Assembly (NCBI RefSeq): GCF_022898935.1
Contig: NZ_JALIRP010000009.1
Span: 123,748-187,747 of the forward strand
DNA: 64,000 bases
From: Paenibacillus mangrovi
GTDB taxonomy: Bacteria; Bacillota; Bacilli; Paenibacillales; Paenibacillaceae
Reading direction: 5' to 3'
Of this stretch, positions 18,339 to 26,442 are shown piece after piece; positions within the stretch are counted from its first letter, which is position 1; every line of letters starts with the position of its first letter. The notes under the pieces were generated by a model. That model did not search any database, was not told where the DNA came from, and saw only the letters and a program-made list of their open reading frames with translations. The translations under genes were made by a program, and so were the position numbers.

Positions 18339-18704
18339 TTAGATTAGCAAAGCGCGAATAAATTTTTCATAGTTTCCGGTGCTCTTGTATTCCGCTGCCA
18401 AGTCACGAATCCCTCTTTCCAGATGCGCATTGAAGTATCCTGGAAAGTATTCTTCATCGGTCAATTCTTTATTAGCAACTTGAGTGATCAATGCTCGGAA
18501 AATATAGTCATTCTCACCAGTCACCGTATTACGGTTAAGAACTAGACCATCACTGAAGTCATTGCTAAGAGGTAAAACATCTCCCTTTTTTAAAGAAAGA
18601 GCTACAGCATATCGGATCAGAATATTTGGTGTTATTCCCGTTGAAGCCTGAAGTTGTAAGAGAGTATCTTTGGTATATTTTGATGTCCTTAAGGTGAAAT
18701 TCAT
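18339..18704 (-). CDS. dndE: DNA sulfur modification protein DndE
   Basis: A 121-residue protein of standard DndE size. It contains LRTSKYTKDTLLQLQASTGI near the start and the DGLVLNRNTVTGENDYIFRA segment, followed by a C-terminal helix. DndE forms small oligomers that bind nicked double-stranded DNA and is needed for phosphorothioation. The gene overlaps the end of dndD by four bases (ATGA). It is a paralogue of the 136-residue protein at 14290-14700. Confidence 0.9.
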   Translation of the reverse strand: MNFTLRTSKYTKDTLLQLQASTGITPNILIRYAVALSLKKGDVLPLSNDFSDGLVLNRNTVTGENDYIFRALITQVANKELTDEEYFPGYFNAHLERGIRDLAAEYKSTGNYEKFIRALLI

Positions 18705-20707
18705 TGTGGGCTTGTCTCCTTTGTCATATTAAAATAGCGGCCCCGAACGATTTCAGCTGTTTCTTGAAATTGGTTATATTCCAGCGTATAGCATAACGAA
18801 GTAATGTCTTTAATCATATCGAATTGTTCAGATGCTATTTCCGAGTCAGTAGTGAAAATTAGGACCTGATCACCGCACTTTGGAATGAAATGTTCAATGA
18901 GTGCTTTTTTGTGGTCTTGATCAAGTCGCCCGAGTAAGGTATCAAAGACAAATGGCAACTTCCACTCGGATACTTTAAACATAGCCCAGATTACAGTCAG
19001 CATCAGCATTTCCTTCTCGCCGGCTGATAATCGTTCTTTAGTAACTTCCTGTTTTTGTTTATTGTATAGATGAACTTCGAAACTGGATGAATCAATTTTG
19101 ATGCGGTCAATATAATCTTTTTTTCTCAACAGAATATTGATCATTTTGGTAGCTTCTTTAGCAACATCATTCAGTTTTTTGTGCCATTGTCTTTCTCTGA
19201 AGCGCTGACTTACTGTCAGTAATTTTTCTGTCATTACGTAAGAACTTTCTGATTTATAATACTCCCGAATCTTATCATTAATTTTATTTAGCGTAGCGTC
19301 TTTTACTTTTATCTGTTCATTGATTTCTTCAACTTCTGCAGCGTTTTGTTCAGATTGGATTCTGATCTGTTCTAATCTTCTGTTCCGTTCTTCAATACGT
19401 TGAAGAAGTTCTTTAAACTCGCTTGAAGTGTCATTTAGGTCAATAGCCTTGCGTAATTCCTGCGATTCTTCCAGCAAAACCGCATTTTCATCAAACAATT
19501 CAATATATTTTTGCGCATCGAGTGACTGGATCCGTTTATGCATCATGTAGATCTCATTCTGTTGTTCAAATGAAGATCTATGCAAAGTACCAGCATTTGT
19601 CGGTCTAAGAAGATCCATTAATCCGCTATGAAATCCTTCCATTTGTTGATCTGAAAAATTAAAATTAGATGACTGCGTCAGATCCTTCACCAGCTGAAAT
19701 AAATGATCCTTTTCTAATGTGGCAGCAACGTATTCATAGGAGTCATAATGTTTTTCAACAGCAATTTGTTCAGCAACTTGGGATAATGTTTCACGAACAA
19801 TATAGAAGGGAAGAAGTGACATTATAAATGCCTTAATCTGATCTGAATTTCTTTTTCTGCGATGCTCAATCTCATTTACCTGTTGGATCAGCTGCTGCCT
19901 TTTTTCTTGTACTAGCCCGCCGTGAATTTCAAAATCTTTTTTATCCTGTTTGATCAAATCTGTGAGTTCAGTAGTTTCATCTTGATAAGCATTCAGTTCA
20001 TTTTTGAGTGCATTCAAGTGGTTTTGCAAATTAAGCAGTTCTGTTTTAAGTAAGCTTTGGGCCTCAATTTCTCTAGAAGCATCCAAATTTTTCTGAGCAT
20101 ACTGCTGCCGATAATTTAGAAGATCCTTCTCAAGATTAACAAATAGGTCTAAATTAAAGAGAATTTTTCCTGCGTCCTGTAAGTACTCCGGGATTTTTTC
20201 CTCAGATACAATTCTTGATATATCCTCACCGTCAAACAGACAGAGTTCAAATAATCTTGGCGGCATTTCTTCTCTAAGTTTGTTTTGGAAATCTGAAATC
20301 TGCTGTGCATTCAAATGGGTATCATTTTTCTTAACAGAGAAATATTCTCTGATCTTATTTTCTTTCAGGGTCCAGCTCCGGACTAAAGAGTAGGTAGCAG
20401 GTTCAAATTCTTCTGTCGATACATACTCAAGAATGATTTGATATCTGTCCCGTGTATTTTCATGAAGGGCTTTACGATTAAGTAAAGAGCGTATTTTTTT
20501 GAAATAGGGCTCATTTTCAGTTAGATATCCATACGCCATAGAACCAAATAATACAATGCGAAGAGACTCCAGAATCGTTGTTTTACCTGCTCCGTTTTTT
20601 CCTCCCAATAATACTACGTTATGGTTAGCGTTTGTTTTGAAGTTAAAGTTATTAAGATCCCCGTAATAAGCCCCGATATTACGAAGAATCAGTTTGTTAA
20701 TCTGCAT
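18701..20707 (-). CDS. dndD: DNA sulfur modification protein DndD (SMC-like ATPase)
   Basis: A 668-residue ATPase with Walker A GKNGAGKT at residues 36-43, ELCLFDGEDI near 160, long coiled-coil arms, a signature ERLSAGEKEML near 565, Walker B PFVFDTLLGRLD and the IFTTDSEI segment. DndD provides ATP-driven DNA nicking or remodelling during sulfur insertion, acting with DndC and DndE. Located between dndC (18-base gap) and dndE (ATGA overlap). Size and motif order match the family; the second DndD-like protein of this locus is clearly distinct in sequence. Confidence 0.92.
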   Translation of the reverse strand: MQINKLILRNIGAYYGDLNNFNFKTNANHNVVLLGGKNGAGKTTILESLRIVLFGSMAYGYLTENEPYFKKIRSLLNRKALHENTRDRYQIILEYVSTEEFEPATYSLVRSWTLKENKIREYFSVKKNDTHLNAQQISDFQNKLREEMPPRLFELCLFDGEDISRIVSEEKIPEYLQDAGKILFNLDLFVNLEKDLLNYRQQYAQKNLDASREIEAQSLLKTELLNLQNHLNALKNELNAYQDETTELTDLIKQDKKDFEIHGGLVQEKRQQLIQQVNEIEHRRKRNSDQIKAFIMSLLPFYIVRETLSQVAEQIAVEKHYDSYEYVAATLEKDHLFQLVKDLTQSSNFNFSDQQMEGFHSGLMDLLRPTNAGTLHRSSFEQQNEIYMMHKRIQSLDAQKYIELFDENAVLLEESQELRKAIDLNDTSSEFKELLQRIEERNRRLEQIRIQSEQNAAEVEEINEQIKVKDATLNKINDKIREYYKSESSYVMTEKLLTVSQRFRERQWHKKLNDVAKEATKMINILLRKKDYIDRIKIDSSSFEVHLYNKQKQEVTKERLSAGEKEMLMLTVIWAMFKVSEWKLPFVFDTLLGRLDQDHKKALIEHFIPKCGDQVLIFTTDSEIASEQFDMIKDITSLCYTLEYNQFQETAEIVRGRYFNMTKETSPQ

Positions 20708-20725
20708 GAAGTATCTATTCCACCT

Positions 20726-22231
20726 TTATAAATGTAAGAAGTCTTGATTTAGAGTTTTGTCAAAAGCCTGAAATAAACCTCTGCGGACTTTCACACCAGA
20801 ATAATCTTTTTCAACTGAAATTAACTTCTTGAGCAGATTCAGGTTTACGCCTTCCTCTTGACAGAGTGTTTCAAGGTCAGTTAGTTGATCTTCTTTGAAT
20901 ACAGGACGATCATCTTTATGCCAATTATAGACTTCACCCGTCTCTTCTTCTACAATTTGCGGCAAGCGATCTTCCCATTGAAGGTCAGCATGCCAGTATT
21001 TACGAATCACCTTGAGTTCTTCAAAAGTAATCAATTCAATACTTGAATCGTAGAGTTCACGAACTTTTTCTTGTGTTCGTAGAAGTTCTCTTAGCATTTC
21101 TTCTCGGGCACTCAAGGTAAATGGACCGACTCCGAATCGTTTGAATTTTCCGTCTTCATCTTCAACAAATACTTCAAGGTCTTCTATTGTTGCGAGATTG
21201 ATATTATTTTCTTCAATGAATTGTTTGATCTCGGATTTTTTGATACTTTGATACTTGCCTGCTCTAATCTCTTCTTCTGTGACTCCTCCAAGATTAGTTG
21301 TTAAATATACTTCGCCGTTCATTCTATGCTTTTGTCGCTTAGAACGGTCTTCCCGAATATTGACAAGATAATTCCTGAATTCATAGAGCGGAGTTAACCA
21401 TTCTACACCGCTGTTAATGAAACCGCTAAGAGCTTTATCCTCATTTACGACAGTGCAAGTCCAACAGCCAAAACGACTGTTGCCGCATGAGCCGGCGCTT
21501 TCTTTAACCTCCTTGTCCACTACCAAAGGACACTCGCTGCTAGAATCTTGATACAGTTGCAACAGTTCGTTATTATCATCTCCCCAAGGAGATGGATACT
21601 GGAGAAGAAACTCCCATACATCATCTAAATCAAATGTGCGAATCGGAGCAAATACAAAGGCGTTTCTAAGCGTAGAATGCCGCATTAACTTTTTGCCTTC
21701 AATGGTATGGGACTGCATAACAGCGGCTCTGGTAGAGCTTTCTGAATCTCGAACCCCAAGAAGCATAACAACTTCTCCGAATTGATCTACCTTGTCGAGA
21801 ATAAATTTGTTAGCAGGTTCAATCTTTAAACGGTCGGTACACCATCTGAATTTTTGCCTTGGAGTAGCATAGCCTTTACCAATAATAGAAGCCCAGAAAG
21901 TTTGTTCTGCTTTAGGTCTTACTTTTTGTGTTTCAAAAGGAAGGCCAAGCTCGAGTGCTTTGGATTGAATTCTTCCTAAAGTGCGCGTAATCTTATCAAT
22001 AATAAGAGGTGTTTCGACTTGAGTATCAGATGAGATTACATACACTTTTTTATTTAATTCACTAGGGTCGAGTTCACTCAAAGCTTGAAAAACAATTTGA
22101 ACAAGGGCAGTAGAATCTTTACCGCCGCTGAATCCGATTACCCAAGGTCTTTCATCCATAAGATAAACTTCTTTAACAAGTGATTTAGATTCTTCGAATT
22201 TGCTTCCCGTATTAAATATGTTAAGTTCCAA
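20726..22231 (-). CDS. dndC: DNA phosphorothioation sulfurtransferase DndC
   Basis: A 501-residue PP-loop enzyme related to PAPS reductase. The SGGKDST nucleotide-binding motif is at residues 35-41. A cysteine cluster expected to hold a 4Fe-4S centre (CPLVVDKEV, SCGNSRFGCWTCTVV) lies near residues 235-265. The family adenylates the DNA backbone and transfers sulfur delivered by DndA. Its start lies within the end of dndB (11-base overlap). The DRPWVIGFSGGKDS-type N-terminus and the total length are as expected, and there is no sign of decay. Confidence 0.93.
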   Translation of the reverse strand: MELNIFNTGSKFEESKSLVKEVYLMDERPWVIGFSGGKDSTALVQIVFQALSELDPSELNKKVYVISSDTQVETPLIIDKITRTLGRIQSKALELGLPFETQKVRPKAEQTFWASIIGKGYATPRQKFRWCTDRLKIEPANKFILDKVDQFGEVVMLLGVRDSESSTRAAVMQSHTIEGKKLMRHSTLRNAFVFAPIRTFDLDDVWEFLLQYPSPWGDDNNELLQLYQDSSSECPLVVDKEVKESAGSCGNSRFGCWTCTVVNEDKALSGFINSGVEWLTPLYEFRNYLVNIREDRSKRQKHRMNGEVYLTTNLGGVTEEEIRAGKYQSIKKSEIKQFIEENNINLATIEDLEVFVEDEDGKFKRFGVGPFTLSAREEMLRELLRTQEKVRELYDSSIELITFEELKVIRKYWHADLQWEDRLPQIVEEETGEVYNWHKDDRPVFKEDQLTDLETLCQEEGVNLNLLKKLISVEKDYSGVKVRRGLFQAFDKTLNQDFLHL

Positions 22232-23315
22232 GAGGGGGAGCCTCCTTTAGTTTATTTTCGATTTTTTGCTCCTGTTCAGTTAAAGAAAGGCCGAGCTTAT
22301 ATTTAATCAAATTGGCAGTGAGCTGAATTGTTTCGTTGGTCTTATTGATGCGTCCTGTCTGACCATAGGCCCTGCCAAGCCAGTCATTTTTGTTATCTCG
22401 GGACCAGTCAATTTGACTAAGTTTCTTAACACAAGATTCCCACTCATCCGGTACATAGTAGTATAAGTAGTTCCCGATTAAGCCTACCGCTTCAAGAAAT
22501 ACACCGTGTGCTACGATGGAATTAATTCGCAAATCCCTTGGAGTCGTTACTTTATTAATTACATCTTGCCATTCTATTATGGTTGAACACAGTGTTGTCC
22601 AGAAATTAAAAACAAATTGCTTCTCCTGTTCTGAAATTAACTCCCCCTTGCGTTTTCCAAGCAATCTGCAGTTTGTATTAAAAATGTGGTTCAAAGCAAA
22701 GAGTTTAGGAGAATTCTTCGATAGCGAGACCTTTTCTTTATCTGTGTAGCGCTCGAGCAAAGGTATTTCTACAATGAGACCTTTCGTAATCATTGATAGC
22801 TGATCACGATGATCATATAAAATCCCAATGGATGATGTTGTGTTGACCGCGTGACGATTTAGATCAGAGAACATTTGCTGTGAGCGTGTTAGACCTAAAT
22901 CGTGAAAAAAAACGACGGAAATCGTCTCGTCACCAAGTTCGGGAGAAACTTTTAAAGCTTCTTCAATAGCAGCTCTACGATGTTGACCGTCATTAATGAG
23001 AAACTTCGAATCTAAAGAAATGGACAGATAACCGATGTCCTTTAGCTCTTCCGAATGCGATTCAAATTTCAATTCGCCATCGACCGAAGCGGTAAGAGAA
23101 GAAAAAATATAATCTTTTGGATTCTCCAATATGTAGTTTGTAATTTCGGGAATTCTAGACTTATTCATGAGGCGTTGAGCCCTGTGTTCAACGGGAATTT
23201 CTTCCTCGTCGAATAGAAAAATTTTTGGGATTAAACGAAGTGGACACATAATCGTATAAAACTCTCGGCCGGCTTGGATTCCTCGTAAAGATGGAAAAGT
23301 GTAGCTGAAATTCAT
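22221..23315 (-). CDS. dndB: DNA sulfur modification protein DndB
   Basis: A 364-residue protein of the DGQHR family; the motif LINDGQHRRAAIEEAL is near residue 110, followed by the FFHDLGLTRSQQMFSDLNRHA block. DndB is known as a negative regulator of dnd expression in other bacteria and affects how much of the genome is modified. ATG at 23315 is preferred, with GAGGTGAT a few bases upstream; an in-frame TTG at 23321 is inside that region. First gene of the dndBCDEA operon, with an operator-like palindrome immediately before the ribosome binding site. Confidence 0.9.
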   Translation of the reverse strand: MNFSYTFPSLRGIQAGREFYTIMCPLRLIPKIFLFDEEEIPVEHRAQRLMNKSRIPEITNYILENPKDYIFSSLTASVDGELKFESHSEELKDIGYLSISLDSKFLINDGQHRRAAIEEALKVSPELGDETISVVFFHDLGLTRSQQMFSDLNRHAVNTTSSIGILYDHRDQLSMITKGLIVEIPLLERYTDKEKVSLSKNSPKLFALNHIFNTNCRLLGKRKGELISEQEKQFVFNFWTTLCSTIIEWQDVINKVTTPRDLRINSIVAHGVFLEAVGLIGNYLYYYVPDEWESCVKKLSQIDWSRDNKNDWLGRAYGQTGRINKTNETIQLTANLIKYKLGLSLTEQEQKIENKLKEAPPLGT

Positions 23316-23328
23316 TGGCAATCACCTC

Positions 23329-23344
23329 AATTACGTACGTAATT
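23329..23344. promoter_or_regulatory. Perfect 16-bp palindrome in the dndB leader
   Basis: AATTACGTACGTAATT is a perfect palindrome between the predicted dndB transcription start and its ribosome binding site. It could be the binding site of DndB itself or another dimeric repressor. Confidence 0.5.
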
Positions 23345-23360
23345 TTATCTAATGTAGATA

Positions 23361-23389
23361 ATTTTAATTGAATACGAACGAATGTTCAA
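23361..23389 (-). promoter_or_regulatory. dndB promoter overlapped by a LexA-like palindrome
   Basis: On the minus strand: -35 TTGAAC (23389-23384) and -10 TAAAAT (23366-23361), 17-base spacer. The palindrome CGAACGAATGTTCA (23375-23388, plus strand) covers the -35 and part of the spacer and matches CGAAC-N4-GTTCG at nine of ten fixed positions. Occupancy by LexA or a similar repressor would block transcription. It is related to the palindrome in the dptF leader. Confidence 0.55.
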
Positions 23390-23444
23390 TAACAATATTT
23401 TTGTTCTTTCTACAATTTCTATTAAAACCAAAGGAGGTGACATG

Positions 23445-23614
23445 ATGGATATTGCGGCTTTGTCTACATCCATGAGTCGGGCGGCATTGGCTCAAGTCCG
23501 TCGGTGCTTCGGATGGCTAAAGGTCAGGCGGAATTGCAGGGGCAGAATCTGATCCAGATGATGGAAAAGAGCGTTGACCCCAACTTTGGAAAGCATATTG
23601 ACGTTTCGGTGTGA
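23445..23614 (+). pseudogene. yjfB-like small gene with a frameshift
   Basis: A strong AAAGGAGGTGA site precedes ATGGATATTGCGGC (MDIAALSTSMSRAALAQ), the start of a YjfB-family protein of about 60 residues. The family sequence resumes in another frame as MAKGQAELQGQNL and ends IDVSV. Comparison suggests about four bases are missing between them (near 23490-23510). As read, translation would stop early. Family function is unknown. Confidence 0.7.
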
Positions 23615-23639
23615 CCTTACTAGGAAAAATTGGTTGAAA

Positions 23640-23666
23640 GAGCACGCAGCTACGGCGTGCTCTTTT
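23640..23666 (+). terminator. Terminator of the yjfB-like gene
   Basis: GAGCACGC-loop-GCGTGCTC hairpin followed by TTTTT. The group II intron begins four or five bases after it. Confidence 0.85.
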
Positions 23667-23670
23667 TGAT

Positions 23671-24170
23671 GTACGCCCAGCATGGGCGTCATCTCTAGGG
23701 TGAAAGTCCCGAACGGGGGCTGGCGAACGCTTACCGTTAGCCAAGAGCAAGGGTCGATCCGTGAGGTCGAATCTGAAGGAAGCTGGAGGCAAATGCACGA
23801 GCCAAGGTACACGAACTGGATTTGAGGCAGAGGTAGTCGGATAAGTCACCATTACATGACGAAATCCAAAGTCGCCAAGGGCTACTTTTGTAAACTCCAG
23901 TGGTTGCGGGCAGAAAGATGACGCTCTTATCTGGGGAGGCCTGCGGGAGGAAAAAAATGCGAAGTACCTTCGTAACCGTAACTGAGAGGTTACGCTGAAC
24001 CCGCAGGAGTCAGCAGAGGCCATAGTACGGGAGTACGGGACGCCGGAAATCGGAAGGGCTGAACCGAAAGGAGAGAGGAAAACGATGCGTTCGTATGAAG
24101 AGCAACGACAGCAGAATATCTCACAAGAGAGCTTGCGGCAAAGAGAAGCGGTGAAGCCGTTTGAATTCTT
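23671..24170 (+). mobile_element. Truncated bacterial group II intron (5' part)
   Basis: The stretch starts GTACGCCCAGCATGGGCG and continues with CTCTAGGGTGAAAGTCCC, GGGGCTGGCGAACGC and GTGAGGTCGAATCTGAAGG, the character of a bacterial group II intron domain I and following domains. It leads into the start of an intron-encoded protein at 24085. No domain V or VI and no reverse transcriptase body follow, so the 3' part is lost. Insertion directly after a terminator hairpin and T-tract is the site choice known for bacterial class C introns, but I cannot fix the class. Confidence 0.75.
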
Positions 24171-24327
24171 CTGTATACGTCTGGAATGTTTGTCCCTTTT
24201 TAGCCATAAAAATATCCCCTCCAAGTGTCACTCGAACCTTCATGATACCATGAAGGTTTATTTGAGTGTCTACTTAAAGGGGATAATACCACAGTGCAGG
24301 TTTTATTATTTCACCTGTCTACCGTAA
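24085..24327 (+). pseudogene. Truncated intron-encoded protein (reverse transcriptase/maturase) N-terminus
   Basis: Starts MRSYEEQRQQNISQESLRQ with AAGGAGAGAGG upstream, resembling the beginning of group II intron maturases. After about 28 residues (VKPFEFF) the frame runs into unrelated sequence that includes a long hairpin, so neither reverse transcriptase nor maturase domains are present. It is not functional. Confidence 0.65.
24213..24285. repeat. 73-bp imperfect hairpin (MITE-like or transposon-end remnant)
   Basis: The left arm begins TATCCCCTCCAAGTGTC and the right arm is its imperfect reverse complement ending AAAGGGGATA; the tip is CCTTCATGATACCATGAAGG. It sits where the intron fragment breaks off, so it may be the element that truncated it. 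The following 190 bases up to the next gene show no recognisable feature. Confidence 0.5.
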
Positions 24328-24475
24328 GGGGAGCATATCATTTTCTCGGCAGTCTTTTTTGTTTTAACTTATTCAGAAAATTACAATATTAAAGCAAATA
24401 ATTCATCACGAACCCATTGGGAAAGTATTGAATATAGTGCATATAGCCATACTAATAAAAAATTCCATGGGCTGA

Positions 24476-24859
24476 GTGGAGAATATGGACAATAAGAGCA
24501 ATCATAAAGTTGCAATTTACTATAACCTTCATAAACGCTGTTTATCAGTCAAAGATCACCGTACTGGGAGGATTATTGCGCATGAACAGTCACTTTTATT
24601 AGAAAATGTTTTGTTTAAAGTAAGCCAAAAAGGAAGGGAAAGAGTTCTAAGGGAGAAGAGGAAAAACGTTCATGCTTTTATTATTGGAGATAAGATTTTA
24701 GCTATTCCAACCGAATTAGAGCTGAAGCAATATAGGAAGGCTAAATATAACCCTTATCTTTATGAGAATTTTGTTGATATAGATTCAGGTCAAGAGGTAC
24801 TACAAGCCCAAAAAGTTTTCTGTATTGGAAAATCAATTTTCTATTTAAAGGGAGATTAA
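24476..24859 (+). CDS. Hypothetical protein, phage-like
   Basis: A 127-residue basic protein (124 if the ATG at 24485 is used). It contains KVAIYYNLHKRCLSVK, FKVSQKGRERVLREKRKNVH and NPYLYENFVDIDSGQ, a pattern I associate with small prophage-encoded proteins of Bacillus and Paenibacillus. No catalytic motif is visible. The start codon is uncertain: GTG at 24476 lacks a clear site, and GGAG is only three bases from the ATG. The next gene starts four bases after its stop, suggesting a two-gene unit between mobile fragments. Confidence 0.6.
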   Translation: MENMDNKSNHKVAIYYNLHKRCLSVKDHRTGRIIAHEQSLLLENVLFKVSQKGRERVLREKRKNVHAFIIGDKILAIPTELELKQYRKAKYNPYLYENFVDIDSGQEVLQAQKVFCIGKSIFYLKGD

Positions 24860-24862
24860 TTA

Positions 24863-25081
24863 ATGAATTCTAAAGAACAGCTAATTGCACAGATAGAAGG
24901 GCAGTTCTTATTTCATAATCTTAAATATAACGGTAGGGATACCCAGGCTATTTATTTTATCGGGCTGGATGAAGACAAAGAAGGAGTTATGTTAAAAGTA
25001 ATAACAGAAGAAGGGGGATACGACTCAACTATTTGGTATAACAAAGATCAGGATTGGTATTTTGCAGATTCGCTTTTTTAA
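24863..25081 (+). CDS. Hypothetical small acidic protein
   Basis: A 72-residue protein (MNSKEQLIAQIEGQFLFHNL, ending WYFADSLF) with no motif I recognise. GGGAG lies a few bases before the ATG, within the end of the preceding gene. A small hairpin terminator follows two bases after the stop. Probably a cotranscribed partner of the phage-like gene upstream. Confidence 0.5.
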   Translation: MNSKEQLIAQIEGQFLFHNLKYNGRDTQAIYFIGLDEDKEGVMLKVITEEGGYDSTIWYNKDQDWYFADSLF

Positions 25082-25082
25082 T

Positions 25083-25101
25083 AGACCAAGGGTCTTTTTT
25101 T
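25083..25101 (+). terminator. Short terminator hairpin
   Basis: AGACC-AAG-GGTCT followed by seven T residues directly after the small hypothetical gene. Confidence 0.6.
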
Positions 25102-25107
25102 AGGTAG

Positions 25108-26442
25108 CGTCAAGAATTTTGTGTAAATGGAGATTTCCTTGTCTTGTAGGTGAAGCTGTTTTAGTCCTTGGTTGTGAACATAGCCTGCAGTTCAGCACGT
25201 GCTAGATCAAAGCCAATGTGGCAACGTGTGGCGAAGCGCTGGTTATAGTCCTCAAACTGAGCCACTAGGAATTTTTCTAGGGCTTCTTCGTGTGGGAATT
25301 GTTCTTTACGCTTGGTGTATCTCTTAATCTGCTTGTTGAAAGATTCAATAAGATTCGTTGAGTAAATACTTCTCCAGATTGACTTTGGGAAGTTGTAGAA
25401 CGTGAAGATATACGGGTTCTCACGTAAGGATTTAACGACTTTAGGATAGATAGTTCTCCACTTATCGCAGAAGTCCTCAAGAGCAGCCTTACCTACTTTC
25501 TCGTCTTCCGCACGGTACACCGATTTGAAGTCGTTACAGATTTCAGATCGATCGGATACACGCGCTTTATTAGCGATGCTACGCGCCACATGGACACAGC
25601 AAGACTGGTATTTTGCTTTCGGATAGACTTGGTCAATAGCTGATACGATGCCCTTCAAACCATCGGAGTGAAGATCAGAATTTCTTCAGTGCCGCGAGCT
25701 CTAATATCCTGTAGCAGTTCATTCCATACGTAAGCAAACTCTGTAGGAGCATTGGTGTATGCCAACACTTCTTTGGATCCATCCTCACGAATACCAACAG
25801 CAAGATAAACTGCTTCCTTGGAGACAGTTTCACGTTTCACGGCAATATATGTGGCATCGATGTACACACAAACATAACGCTTAGCCAGCGCACGTTTAGC
25901 GAAGGCGTCTACGTGTTCCACCATCGCTTTTGTCATGTTGGACACGGTTTGTGGGTATAGTGATGACCATACATTTTCTCGATAAGATCAGTGATTTCCG
26001 TCATCGTAACGCCTTTCTGAAACATATGAATGACGAAGGATTCTAGCGTATCGTTTGATCGTTTGTAAGGTGCAACGGTTTGTCGCTTGAACTCACCATT
26101 ACGATCCCTTGGAATGGTGAGCTGTAAGTCTCCATATTCGGTGTGTAATGTACGAGTGTAGCCACCATTTCTAGAGCTTCCGGAGTTCACTCCGATACGG
26201 TCATACTTTTCGTAATTTAAGAAGGCAGTTAATTCTGTTTCAAGCAGACGATTCATAGCTGATTCTAGATGCTGACGGAATACTTCGGTCACATCCTGTT
26301 TAGTGACTAGAGCTTGGACTAAATCTGAAGTAAAATGATTCATGGGGAAGACCTCTTTCTGTGAATTGTGTTGTGGTGACTTAATTCTACAAGAAAGGGT
26401 ATTCCCTATGTTATGTTAACTATTTACACATAATATTTTACG
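25108..26442 (-). mobile_element. IS256-family insertion sequence (defective)
   Basis: About 1.33 kb, bounded by imperfect 21-bp inverted repeats (25108-25128 CGTCAAGAATTTTGTGTAAAT; 26422-26442, reverse complement CGTAAAATATTATGTGTAAAT; 16 of 21 match). It encloses a frameshifted IS256-type transposase. No eight-base target duplication is obvious at the edges, which suggests rearrangement after insertion. Confidence 0.75.
25161..26343 (-). pseudogene. IS256-family transposase with two frameshifts
   Basis: Three overlapping frame segments together give a full mutator-type transposase: 26343-25933 (N-terminal DNA-binding part, through EKMYGHHYT), 25945-25655 (first catalytic Asp in CVYIDATYIAV) and 25658-25161 (second Asp in the DGLKG region at the junction, catalytic Glu in STNLIESFNKQIK). 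The first break fits loss of one C in the codons following HHYT; the second falls just before DGLKG. All three DDE residues can be read, so decay is recent or is a sequencing error. Confidence 0.85.

Noticed and set aside
14290..18704. The DndD/DndE-like pair interpreted as a simple recent duplication of dndDE
   Set aside because: The sequences are too divergent, with different N-termini, and an additional unrelated small gene is included, so an old, separately evolved module is more likely.
23517..24224. 235-codon minus-strand frame over the intron region
   Set aside because: Arises from structured group II intron RNA sequence; low-complexity, Arg/Ser/Pro-rich translation, no start signal.
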